NCBI GenBank assembly: GCA_963575745.1
Contig: CAUYUJ010017919.1
Coordinates: 72,975 to 129,732, forward strand
From: Prorocentrum cordatum
Taxonomy: Eukaryota > Sar > Dinophyceae > Prorocentrales > Prorocentraceae
Direction: 5' to 3'
Length of the DNA stretch: 56,758 bases
In this document: piece after piece, positions 9,515-20,109 of the stretch
How positions within the stretch are numbered: the first letter of the stretch is position 1
Layout of the letters: every line of letters starts with the position of its first letter
The notes under the pieces: model-generated
What the model saw: the letters and a program-made list of their open reading frames with translations, nothing else
Told to the model about the DNA's origin: nothing
The model's database searches: none
Position numbers and translations under genes: made by a program

Positions 9515-11889
9515 TCAGTAGCCAAATGCCTTGGTGGTGGCATCCAAGCACGCCATATAGTCCTCGGGCTTCATCAGCGGGTGGTACGCCGGGAAGTTCT
9601 CGCCGTCGCACGTGGGCTTCCACTTCTTATTCTTTTTCTCGGCGGTTGGCCGGTCGGCCTCGCAAGTTCCGTCCAGCTTGGTGCCGAATGCCTCTCCACG
9701 GGAGACACCGTTCGCATCCAAGCAAACCTGCGCAAACAGATCCTCGCCCATGGGGCCGTACTTGCCTCCGTCAATGCCCGTTTTCCAGTCGACGGTGTCC
9801 TTGCACGAGGCCATCGACCACAGGAGCGTCTCGAAGGCCACCGCCGAGAAAATCTCCAAGCTGCCGAACCACCCATCCGCCACGGTGCCGTGGGCACGTC
9901 GGGGCGTGGTAGAATGCTCCTCGTTTATCTGGTGAGGGTTCTTTAGTGCTTCTACGGAGGATCCCCCCACCTCAACCGCCCCCTCTAAATCTGCTCTGGG
10001 GCGCCACTTTCTGCCTCCAGGCGGCTCCAAGACATTTGAAAAATCATCCAAAACGGTTGCATAAAGACCCAGGACCGCCCGAAGACTCCCCAGGACCCAA
10101 GAAGTCCCCAAGATGCCCCGACAGGCCCCAAGAAGCCTCCAACTGACTTTCAAAGAGGCCTCCTGCGAGGCCCTAGAAAGCGAAATGCACTAAAAACCTT
10201 GAACGGCAATTTATGCTTTGATCCCGAGTCGTTCGGCTTCAGATTGCTCCAAGAAGCCGCTACAACGGCCCAAAACTGTCCCATACGAGCCCCCAGATGG
10301 CCCCAACACTGCCCGAGAACCCTCCAAGGCGACCCCAAGACCGAGGGAACGAGGTCGAATTTAAGACCCACGGGTCAGACCGCGCGCTGCATTGGCGCAG
10401 GTCGGAAACTCACCCTGAGACTCTCCGAAGACGGCCCAACGAGTCCCCGAGCACTACAAAACCTCTCCCAGAGGCTCCAAGAGGCCTCCAAGAGACGCCC
10501 GAAGAGACATCTGGCGAGGCATTCACAACAGAAACATGTTGAAAAAAACACATCAGAAAACAATGTTTGGGGATCCCCAAGGCCTTTTGGCTTAAGATCG
10601 CCTCGGGAAAGCTTCAGAGGGCCCCGGGATGCCCCCATGACGGCCCCAAACTATTTGAACCCAAGAGGGCCCCCAGATGGCCCCAAGACTGCCTGAGAAC
10701 CCTCCAAAGCGGCCCAAGACGGCCCCTAGACCCAGGGGACAAGGTCGAGTTTGAGATCCACGGGAATTCAGGCCGCGCGCTGCACTGGCGCGGGTCGCAA
10801 ACTCACCCTAACACCGCCCGAAGACGACCCGACGGGCCCCAAAACCTGATGGCCCCATCGCTGCCCCAGAACACCACAAGACGGCCCCAACACTGAGGGA
10901 ACGAGGTCGCGTTAAAAACCCATGCGAGTTCAGACCGCGTGCTGAACTGGCGCGGGCATTCAACTCAATCCCCTTCACACTGCGCTGCTGCGCTGGCACG
11001 GTGGCGGGGTTCGCCGCAGGCAACTGGATACTTCACGCCCTTGCAGTTCTCAAGGTAAAGGCCAGTGGCTGGACCAACTTGATAAGAGGGTAAGACAACA
11101 AGCGGTCTTCGCACGAACAACGGTGGGTGCCGAGCTTCACGACCCCAGTGGTGCTCTGTACACGCCCGCCTCCCCGATTGACTTCCAGGCCCCTGGTAGT
11201 GCAAGCCAGTATTCAGCCAGGTGCCGTCTTCCTCTCTCTCGGCGAAATGGAAGCACCGTCGGGCATCCCAGCTCACGAGCGGCAGCGCCGGGGGGCCCGA
11301 CCTCGCCCTCCTTGTCGCTGAATACCCCCCACAGTTTCTCGCACGCGAAGATGCTCGTCCTCCTCTCGTATGCCCCCTGGAGTAGCTCCAAGTCGTACAT
11401 CTTCTTTGTGCTGCCGATGTCCTGCATGACCACTGCGAAGCAGTACAATGACGGGCCGTACCAGTCGGCATCCTTGAGGATCGGGTCCATGATGGGCTGC
11501 GTCTGAACGCACAGCTGGGAGGCGCTGGGGGTGCAATTCTTCAGGCACTTGCCCTTCCCCGGCTTGGTCTCGAAGCAGTTCAGGCCCGCAACGTTGCAAC
11601 ACCCCAGGCTGTAGCAGTCGTCGTCCGTGCTGGCGCACTGGTCGCGCGGGGGCATGGCCACCGTCTGCGCCTTGCTCTGGAGGCGGTCCGTGTCCGAGGC
11701 CGCCCCGCGCAGCGCAAAGCGCGCTGCCCCCGCGCCTGCGCCGGCCAGGAGCAGGGCGGCCACGCCCGCGCCGCCCGCCGCACGCCAGGGCGAGCGCCTG
11801 GCGCGAGCGTCCTGGACCAGGAACTGCTCCGACCCGCTCGCCTCGCCGCCGACCTCCGCGAGCTCCATGCGGTCCGTGGCCGAGGTCAT
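9515..11889 (-). pseudogene. Gene copy C: GT31-like protein gene, exon 1 frameshifted
   Basis: Exon 1 runs 11889 to about 11028 and exon 2 about 9874 to 9515. Exon 2 is intact. In exon 1 the first ~190 codons are intact, to the CENWGVFS-like segment. A patch from about 11070 to 11335 carries many indels relative to the twin copy H and destroys the DPD segment. H reads cleanly through the same stretch. It belongs to the subfamily whose stop context is GGCTACTGA and whose intron read-through ends CEGD. Confidence 0.75.
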
Positions 11890-11946
11890 TGACGGCAGGT
11901 CACTATGGCTGGGAGCGCTCGCAGGGCAGGCTCGCTGCCGCAAAGC

Positions 11947-11968
11947 CTTGAGCCAAAACGGCTACGGC
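11947..11968 (-). promoter_or_regulatory. Relict spliced leader upstream of copy C (best-preserved form)
   Basis: On the minus strand it begins GCCGTAGCC, then G where the canonical leader has A, and ends TTTTGGCTCAAG. That is 21 of 22 identities to the dinoflagellate SL. The sequence CTTTGCGGCAG just downstream could be the present trans-splice acceptor. The ATG follows about 58 nt after the leader. Confidence 0.9.
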
Positions 11969-12675
11969 CAGGCCTCTCCACCGTTCGTGGCAGGAGGGCG
12001 CGCACGAGGGGCAGGAGCGGGAGAAGGGGAAGGAGCAGGAGCGGGAGCGGGAGCAGGAGAAGGAGCGGGACCGGGAGCGGGACTGGGGGCAGAGACGGCA
12101 GGCAGCAAGCAGGAAGGGCAGGAAGAGGCGGGGAGCCTCAACGAGCGTGGGAGGCTGGCTGGGACTGCTCCGTCACTGCGCCCCCCCATGGGAGCCCTCC
12201 TGGGCGCATGGTCCTCTTTGTCGTCCTCGCCGCAGCGAGGCAGGTCGGAAAAAAATCCAGGGAGCTCAGAGCACCGCAGAGGCCTCCGTGGAAGGCAGGT
12301 GCTGATCCACGGCAGGGGAATGTATAATTACGGTGATGACACTCTCGCTGGCCCGCTTGCCAAAGTCAGAGGACAAACGTGTGAACGCCCAGATGTGAGC
12401 ATGGGAGAACGAATGCGGCTCGGGGCCGACTGCAGCCATGGGCGTGCAGTCGTTCGCGACAGAAGAAGGGGGTTACTCGTAATTAAGCAGCGCCAGGCTG
12501 ACTGCCGGCCTCAGACGCGCCTCATACAACCTTTGTGTGGGGAGGGAGGCGGAGGTCAGGGCAGCGCGGAAAATTGCTTGCACGACCAAAACAGCACACG
12601 TGGTGCGCACGAAGCAGGCCCAACGGGCGGGGCGTTCTGCCTGGCGCAGCGCAGCTTCAGTCTCCTCTGGGGCGC

Positions 12676-14158
12676 TCAGTAGCCAAATGCCTTGGTGGTG
12701 GCATCCAAGCACGCCATATAGTCCTCGGGCTTCATCAGCGGGTGGTACGCCGGGAAGTTCTCGCCGTCGCACGTTGGCTTCCACTTCTTATTCTTTTTCT
12801 CGGCGGTTGGCCGGTCGGCCTCGCAGGTTCCGTCCAGCTTGGTGCCGAATGCCTCTCCACGGGAGACACCGTTCGCATCCAAGCAAACCTGCGCAAACAG
12901 ATCCTCGCCCATGGGGCCGTACTTGCCTCCGTCAATGCCCGTTTTCCAGTCGACGGTGTCCTTGCACGAGGCCATCGACCCCAGGAGCGTCTCGAAGGCC
13001 ACCGCCGAGAAAATCTCCAAGCTTCCGAACCACCCATCCGCCACGGTGCCGTGGGCACGTCGGGGCGTGCTAGAATGCTCCTCGTTTATCTGGTAAGGGT
13101 TCTTTAGTGCTTCCACGGAGGATCCCCACCACCTCAACCGCCCCCTCTAAATCTGTTCTGGGGCGCCACTTTCTGCCTCCAGGCGGCTCCAAGACATTTG
13201 AAAAATCGTCCAAAACGGTTGCCAACGACCCAGGACCGCCCGAAGACTCCCCAGGACCCAAGAAGTCCCCAAGATGCCCCGACAGGCCCCAAGAAGCCTC
13301 CAACTGACTTTCAAAGAGGCCTCCTGCGAGGCCCTAGAAATCGAAAGGCACTAAAAATCTTGAACGGCAATTAATGCTTTGATCTCGAGTCGTTCGGCTT
13401 CAGATTGCTCCAAGAAGCCGCTATAACGGCCCAAAACTGTCCAATACGAGCCCCCAGATGGCCCCAACACTGCCCGAGAACCCTCCAAGGCGACCCCAAG
13501 ACCGAAGAAACGAGGTCGAATTTAAGACCCACGGGTCAGACCGCGCGCTGCATTGGCGTCGGTCGGAAATTCACCCTGACTCTCCGAAGACGGCTCAACG
13601 AGTCCCCGAACACTACAAAACCTCTCCCAGAGGCTCCAAGAGGCCTCCAAGAGACGCCCGAAGAGTCATCTGGCGAGGCATTCACAACAGAAACATGTTG
13701 AAAAAAACACATCAGAAAACAATGTTTGGGGATCCCCAAGGCCTTTTGGCTTAAGATCGCCTCGGGAAAGCTTCAGAGGGCCCCGGGATGCCCCCATGAC
13801 GGCCCCAAACTATTTGAACCCAAGAGGGCCCCCATGGCCCCAAGACTGCCTGAGAACCCTCCAAAGCGGCCCAAGACGGCCCCTAGACCCAGGGGACAAG
13901 GTCGAGTGTAAGATCCACGGGAATTCAGGCCGCGCGCTGCACTGGCGCGGGTCGCAAACTCACCCTAACACCGCCCGAAGACGACCCGACGGGCCCCAAA
14001 ACCTGATGGCCCCATCGCTGCCCCAGAACACCACAAGACGGCCCCAACACTGAGGGAACGAGGTCGCGTTAAAAACCCATGCGAGTTCAGACCGCGTGCT
14101 GAACTGGCGCGGGCATTCAACTCAATCCCCTTCACACTGCGCTGCTGCGCTGGCACGG
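12676..14158 (-). CDS. Gene copy D: exon 2 and intron only, cut by the gap
   Basis: Exon 2 (about 13035 to 12676) is intact and nearly identical to that of copy I. The intron follows to 14158, where the contig ends 12 bp short of its 5' end. Exon 1 is missing because of the N gap, not because of a visible deletion. The spacer downstream (12450-12560) has an indel-rich patch compared with copy I. Confidence 0.75.
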
Positions 14159-14258
14159 NNNNNNNNNNNNNNNNNNNNNNNNNNNNNNNNNNNNNNNNNN
14201 NNNNNNNNNNNNNNNNNNNNNNNNNNNNNNNNNNNNNNNNNNNNNNNNNNNNNNNNNN
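14159..14258. other. Assembly gap, 100 N
   Basis: Exactly 100 N, the usual placeholder for a scaffold join of unknown length. The left side stops inside the intron of copy D and the right side starts in simple repeat, so adjacency across the gap is unproven. Confidence 0.97.
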
Positions 14259-14518
14259 GCGTGTGCGTGTGCGTGTGCGTGTGCGTGTGCGGGTGCGTGG
14301 GCGTGTGCGTGTGCGTGTGCGTGTGCGTGTGCGTGTGCGTGTGCGTGTGCGTGTGCGTGTGCGTGTGCGTGTGCGTGTGCGTGTGCGTGTGCGTGTGCGT
14401 GTGCGTGTGCGTGTGCGTGCGCGTGTGCGTGTGCGTGTGCGTGTGCGTGTGCGTGTGCGTGTGCGTGTGCGGGTGCGTGTGCGTGTGCGTGTGCGTGTGC
14501 GTGTGCGTGTGCGTGTGC

Positions 14519-14550
<32 letters not shown>

Positions 14551-15103
14551 GTGCGTGGTGCGTGGTGCGTGTGCGTGGTGCGTGGTGCGTGGTGCGTGTG
14601 CGTGTGCGTGGTGCGTGTGCGTCTGCGTATGCGTGTGCGTGTGCGTGGTGCGTGGTGCGTGTGCGCGTGCGTGTGCGTGTGCGTGTGCGTGTGCGTGTGC
14701 GTGTGCGTGTGCGTGTGCGTGTGCGTGTGCGTGTGCGTGTGCGTGTGCGTGTGCGTGTGCGTGTGCGTGTGCGTGTGCGTGTGCGTGTGCGTGGGCGTGT
14801 GCGTGTGCGTGTGCGTGTGCGTGTGCGTGTGCGTGTGCGTGTGCGTGTGCGTGTGCGTGTGCGTGTGCGTGTGCGTGTGCGTGTGCGTGTGCGTGTGCGT
14901 GTGCGTGTGCGTGTGCGCGTGCGCGTGCGCGTGCGCGTGCGCGTGCGCGTGCGCGTGCGCGTGCGCGTGCGCGTGCGCGTGCGCGTGCGCGTGCGCGTGC
15001 GCGTGCGCGTGCGCGTGCGCGTGCGCGTGCGCGTGCGCGTGCGCGTGCGCGTGCGCGTGCGCGCGCGCGCGCGCGCGTGTGCGTGTGTGTGTGTGTGTGT
15101 GTG
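14259..15103. repeat. GTGTGC / GCGTGC simple repeat
   Basis: About 845 bp of alternating purine-pyrimidine sequence. It is GTGCGT-type to about 14910, interrupted by GTGGTGC variants at 14556-14665, then GCGTGC to about 15060, then short GC and GT runs. It is open in several frames only because of its periodicity. Such sequence is prone to Z-DNA and to assembly collapse. Confidence 0.95.
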
Positions 15104-15104
15104 G

Positions 15105-16320
15105 CACGCATGCGGGCGGTCACCCTGGAGGCTTCCGTGGAGCTCCCCATGGGGCCACGAAACATTGCTTGGGTGGGTGAAAAATCAAAATTGAATGTAT
15201 GGGACGCATGCGGGCGGTCCCACTGGGGCCTTCGGTGGAGCTCCCTATGGGGCCACGAAAAAATGCCAAATTTGGTTTTCGGAACGCACGCGGACAGTCC
15301 CACTCGGGGCGTCGGTGGGGCTCCCTATGGGGCCACGAAGCGCTGTACTGGGTGGGGGAAAATACCACATTGGGTGTGCGGGACGCATGCGGGCGGTCCC
15401 ACTGGGGGCTTCGGTGGAGCTCCTTCTGGGGCCACGAAACGTTGTACTGGGTGGGTGGAAAAAACCCAACTTGGGTGCGGGCGGTCCCACTGGGGGGTTC
15501 GGTGGAGCTCCCTATGGGGCCACGAAACGCTGTACTGGGTGGATGAAAATGCCAAATCAGGCTTTCGCAACGCAAGAGGACGGTCCCACTGGGGGCTTCG
15601 GTGAAGCTCCCTATGGGGCCACGAAACGCTGTAGCGGGTGGGTGAAAAAATGCCAAATTGAGTGTGCGGGACGCACGCGGACGGTCCCACTCGGTGCATC
15701 GGTGGAGCTCCCAATGGGGCCACGAAGCGCTGTACTGGGTACGTGAAAATGCCAAATTCGGTTTCGGGACGCATGCGGACGGTGGCACTGGGGCCTTCGG
15801 CTGAGTTCCCTATGGGGCCACGAAGCGCTGTTGTACTGGGTGGGTGCAAATGCCAAATTAGGCTTTCGGGACGCATGCAGACGGTCCCACTGGGGGCTTC
15901 GGTGGAGCTCCCCCTGGGGCCACGAGACGCTGTACTGTGTCGATGAAAATGCCAAATTAAGTTTTCGGGACGCATGCGGGCGGTCCCACTGGGAGCTTCG
16001 TTAGCTCCCTGTATGGCCACGAAACGCTGTACTGGGTCTGCGGGACGCATGCGGACGGTAGCACTGGGACCTTTGGTGGAGTTCCCTCTGGGGCCACGAA
16101 ACGCTGCACTGGGTGTGCGGGACGCATGTGGACGGTAGCACTGGAACCTTCGGTGGGGCTTCCTGTGGGGCCACGAAACGCTGTACTGTGTGGGTGAAAC
16201 GCAGGGAGGAAGGAGGAAGAGGCCACGAAACGGTGTACTGGGTGTGCGGGACGCATGCGGACGGTAGCACTGGAACCTTCGGTGGGGCTCCCTATGGGGA
16301 CAGAAACGCTGTACTGGATG
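15105..16320. repeat. Degenerate ~90-100 bp minisatellite, ~13 units
   Basis: Units start near GGACGCATGCGGGCGGTCCC, continue with a GGAGCTCCCTATGGGGCCAC segment and end ACTGGGTGGGTGAAAATGCC. It is the same family as 49288-49990 on the other side of the array, but older or more diverged (units vary from about 75 to 105 bp). Confidence 0.9.
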
Positions 16321-16489
16321 GGTGAAACGAAGGGGGGAGGGAGGAGGGGGAGGAAGGGGAGGGAGGAGGGGAGGATGAGGACAGGAGAGGAACGCGGGGC
16401 ACCGTCTTTCGAAACGAGGACCCAACAACAGGTTTGCTGGGAATGGATAGCAAACGATCACCCACTGAGTGTGTGCGTGCGTCTATGTT
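16321..16489. other. Purine-rich tail of the minisatellite block
   Basis: A GGA-rich tract (about 16330-16395) is followed by ACGCGGGGCACCGTCTTTCG and AACGAGGACCCAACA. The same tail follows the right-hand minisatellite at about 50000-50140, so the whole composite block is repeated on both sides of the gene array. Confidence 0.75.
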
Positions 16490-16946
16490 TGCCTTTTTGT
16501 GGTCCTCGCCGCAGCCATGCAGGAGGGAGAAATCGCTGAAGCTCAGAGCGCCGCAGAGGCCTCCGTGGAAAGGCAGGTGCTGATCCACGGCAGGGGAATG
16601 CATAACTACGGTGATGACACTGTCGCTGACCAGGTTGCCGAAGTCAGAGGACCGGCGCAAGAACGCCCAAGCTGAACATGGGAGAACGAATGCGGTTCGG
16701 GGCCGACTGCAGCCATGGGCGTGCAGTCGACCGAGGCAGAAGAAGGGGGTCTCCCGTAATTAAGCAGCGCCAGGCTGTCTGCCGTCTCAGACGCGCCTCA
16801 TCACCACCTTTGTGTGGGGAGGCGAGGTCGGGGCAGCGCGGAAAATGCTTGCACGACCAAAACAGCACACGTGGTGCGCACGAAGCAGGCCCAACGGGCG
16901 GGGCGTTCTGCCTGGCGCAGCGCAACTTCAGTCTCCTCTGGGGCGC

Positions 16947-19313
16947 TCAGTAGCCAAATGCCTTGGTGGTGGCATCCAAGCACGCCATATAGTCCTCGGG
17001 CTTCATCAGCGGGTGGTACGCCGGAAAGTTCTCGCCGTCGCACGTGGGCTTCCACTTCTTATTCTTTTTCTCGGCGGTTGGCCGGTCGGCCTCGCAAGTT
17101 CCGTCCAGCTTGGTGCCGAATGCCTCTCCACGGGAGACACCGTTCGCATCCAAGCAAACCTGCGCAAACAGATCCTCGCCCATGGGGCCGTACTTGCCTC
17201 CGTCAATGCCCGTTTTCCAGTCGACGGTGTCCTTGCACGAGGCCATCGACCCCAGGAGCGTCTCGAAGGCCACCGCCGAGAAAATCTCCAAGCTGCCGAA
17301 CCACCCATCCGCCACGATGCCGTGGGCACGTCGGGGCGTGCTAGAATGCTCCTCGTTTATCTGGTAAGGGTTTTTAGTGCTTCTACGGAGGATCCCCCCC
17401 ACCTCAACCGCCCCCTCTAAATCTGCTCTGGGGCGCCACTTTCTGCCTCCAGGCGGCTCCAAGACATTTGAAAAATCGTCCAAAACGGTTGCAAAAAGAT
17501 CCAGGACCGCCCGAAGACTCCCCAGGACCCAAGAAGTCCCCAAGATGCCCCGACAGGCCCCAAGAAGCCTCCAATTGACTTTCAAAGAGGCCTCCTGCGA
17601 GGCCCTAGAAAGCGAAAGGCACTAAAAACCTTGAACAACAATTAATGCTTTGATCCCGAGTCGTTCGGCTTCAGATTGCTCCAAGAAGCCGCTACGACGG
17701 CCCAAAACTGTCCAATACGAGCCCCCAGATGGCCCAAACACTGCCCGAGAACCCTCCAAGGCGACCCCAAGACCGAGGGAACGAGGTCGAATTTAAGACC
17801 CACGGGTCAGACCGCGCGCTGCATTGGCGTCGGTCGGAAATTCACCCTGACTCTCCGAAGACGGCCCAACGAGTCCCCGAGCACTACAAAACCTCTCCCA
17901 GAGGCTCCAAGAGGCCTCCAAGAGACGCCCGAAGAGTCATCTGGCGAGGCATTCACAACAGAAACATGTTGAAAAAAACACATCAGAAAACAATGTTTGG
18001 GGATCCCCAAGGCCTTTTGGCTTAAGATCGCCTCGGGAAAGCTTCAGAGGGCCCCGCGATGCCCCCATGACGGCCCCAAACTATTTCACCCAAGAGGGCC
18101 CCCAGATGGCCCCAAGACTGCCTGAGAACCCTCCAAAGCGGCCCAAGACGGCCCCAAGACCCAGGGGACAAGGTCGAGTTTGAGATCCACGGGAATTCAG
18201 GCCGCGCGCTGCACTGGCGCGGGTCGCAAACTCACCCTAACACCGCCCGAAGACGGCCCGACGGGCCCCAAAACCTGATGGCCCCATGGCTGCCCCAGAA
18301 CACCACAAGACGGCCCCAACACTGAGGGAACGAGGACGCGTTTAAGACCCGTGCGAGTTCAGACCGCGTGCTGAACTGGCGCGGGCACTCAACTCAACCC
18401 CCTTCACACTGCGCTGCTGCGCTGGCACGGTGGCGGGGTTCGCCGCAGGCAACTGGATACTTCACGCCCTTGCAGTTCTCAAGGTAAAGGCCAGTGGCTG
18501 GGACCAACTTGCTAGAGAGGTACGACACCAAGCGGCTCGCCACGAACACCGCGTCTGGATCGAGCTTCACGACCCAGCTGGCGCTCTTGTACACGCCCGC
18601 CTCCCCGATTGCCTTCCAGGCCTGGTAGTGCAAGCCCGTATTCAGCCAGGTGCCGGTCTCCTCTCTCTTCGCGAAATGGAAGTCCCCGTCGGCATCCTCC
18701 AGCTTCACGAGCGGAGCGCCGGGCCCGACCTCCCCCTCCTTGTCGCTGAATACTCCCCAGTTCTCGCACCCGAAGATGCTGGTCCTCCTCCGTATGCTCC
18801 CTGGAGTAGCTCCAAGTCGTACATCTTCTTTGTGCTGCCGATGTCCTGCATGACCACTGCGAAGCAGTACAATGACGGGCCGTACCAGTCGGCATCCTTG
18901 AGGATCGGGTCCATGATGGGCTGCGTCTGAACGCACAGCTGGGAGGCGCTGGGGGTGCAATTCTTCAGGCACTTGCCCTTCCCCGGCTTGGTCTCGAAGC
19001 AGTTCAGGCCCGCAACGTTGCAACACCCCAGGCTGTAGCAGTCGTCGTCCGTGCTGGCGCACTGGTCGCGCGGGGGCATGGCCACCGTCTGCGCCTTGCT
19101 CTGGAGGCGGTCCGTGTCCGAGGCCGCCCCGCGCAGCGCAAAGCGCGCTGCCCCCGCGCCTGCGCCGGCCAGGAGCAGGGCGGCCACGCCCGCGCCGCCC
19201 GCCGCACGCCAGGGCGAGCGCCTGGCGCGAGCGTCCTGGACCAGGAACTGCTCCGACCCGCTCGCCTCGCCGCCGACCTCCGCGAGCTCCATGCGGTCCG
19301 TGGCCGAGGTCAT
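16947..19313 (-). pseudogene. Gene copy E: GT31-like protein gene with a one-base deletion
   Basis: Exon 1 runs 19313 to about 18457 and exon 2 about 17306 to 16947. Everything reads cleanly except one missing base near 18790, in the codons for GAYERRTSIF, where other copies have one more base. The deletion shifts frame before the DPD motif. A single-base error would explain it equally well, and restoring confidence needs reads. It is a mosaic: exon 2 is of the C/H type, while the relict SL and upstream spacer are of the A/F type. Confidence 0.7.
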
Positions 19314-19370
19314 TGACGGCAGGTCACTATGGCTGGGAGCGCTCGCAGGGCAGGCTGGCTGCCGCAGAGC

Positions 19371-19393
19371 CTCGAGCCAAAAACGGCTACGGC
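19371..19393 (-). promoter_or_regulatory. Relict spliced leader upstream of copy E
   Basis: 23-nt variant with the extra T and GGCTCGAG end, as in copy A. Confidence 0.8.
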
Positions 19394-20109
19394 CAGGCCT
19401 CTCCACCGTTCGTGGCAGGAGGGCGCGCACGAGGGGCAGGAGCGGGAGAAGGGGAAGGAGCGGGAGCGGGAGCGGGAGCGGGCACAGGATCAGAGCGGGC
19501 AGGAGCGGGACCAGGGGCGGGACCGGGGGCAGAGACGGCAGGCAGCAAGCAGGAAGGGCAGGAAGAGGCGGGGAGCCTCAACGAGCGTGGGAGGCTGGCT
19601 GCGACTGCTCCGTCACTGCGCCCCCCCATGGGAGCCCCCTGGGCGCATGGTCCTCTTTGTTGTCCTCGCCGCAGCGAGGCAAATCGGGAAAAAATCCAGG
19701 GAGCTCAGAGCACCGCAGAGGCCTCCGTGGAAAGGCAGGTGCTGATCCACGGCAGGGGAATGTATAATTACGGTGATGACACTCTCGCTGGCCCGCTTGC
19801 CAAAGTCAGAGGACAAACGTGTGAACGCCCAGATGTGAGCATGGGAGAACGAATGCGGCTCGGGGCCGACTGCAGCCATGGGCGTGCAGTCGACCGCGGC
19901 AGAAGAAGGGGGTCTCCCGTAATTAAGCAGCGCCAGGCTGACTGCCGCCTCAGACGCGCCTCATCACCACCTTTGTGTGGGGAGGCGAGGTCAGGGCAGC
20001 GCGGAAAATGCTTGCACGACGAAAACAGCACACGTGGTGCGCAAGAAGCAGGCCCAACGGGCGGGGCGTTCTGCCTGGCGCAGCGCAACTTCAGTCTCCT
20101 CTGGGGCGC

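Larger units (their letters stand above)
1..14158. repeat. Left copy of a ~14 kb near-identical direct duplication
   Basis: Position 1 matches 20041 and position 14158 matches 34154. The order is the same in both (gene, gene, 3.1 kb element, gene, gene) and long stretches are identical. The offset drifts only from 20040 to 19996. Differences are concentrated in a few indel-dense patches (about 2225-2400, 3530-3640, 4985-5065, 11070-11335, 12450-12560) and in homopolymer-rich parts of the element. The segment ends exactly at the 100-N gap, so it may be a redundant contig rather than a true second copy. Confidence 0.9.

Noticed and set aside
14263-15604. Long open frames of Cys-Val, Ala-Cys or Arg-Val repeats on both strands
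   Set aside because: They come purely from the GTGTGC/GCGTGC periodicity, and several run through the N gap.
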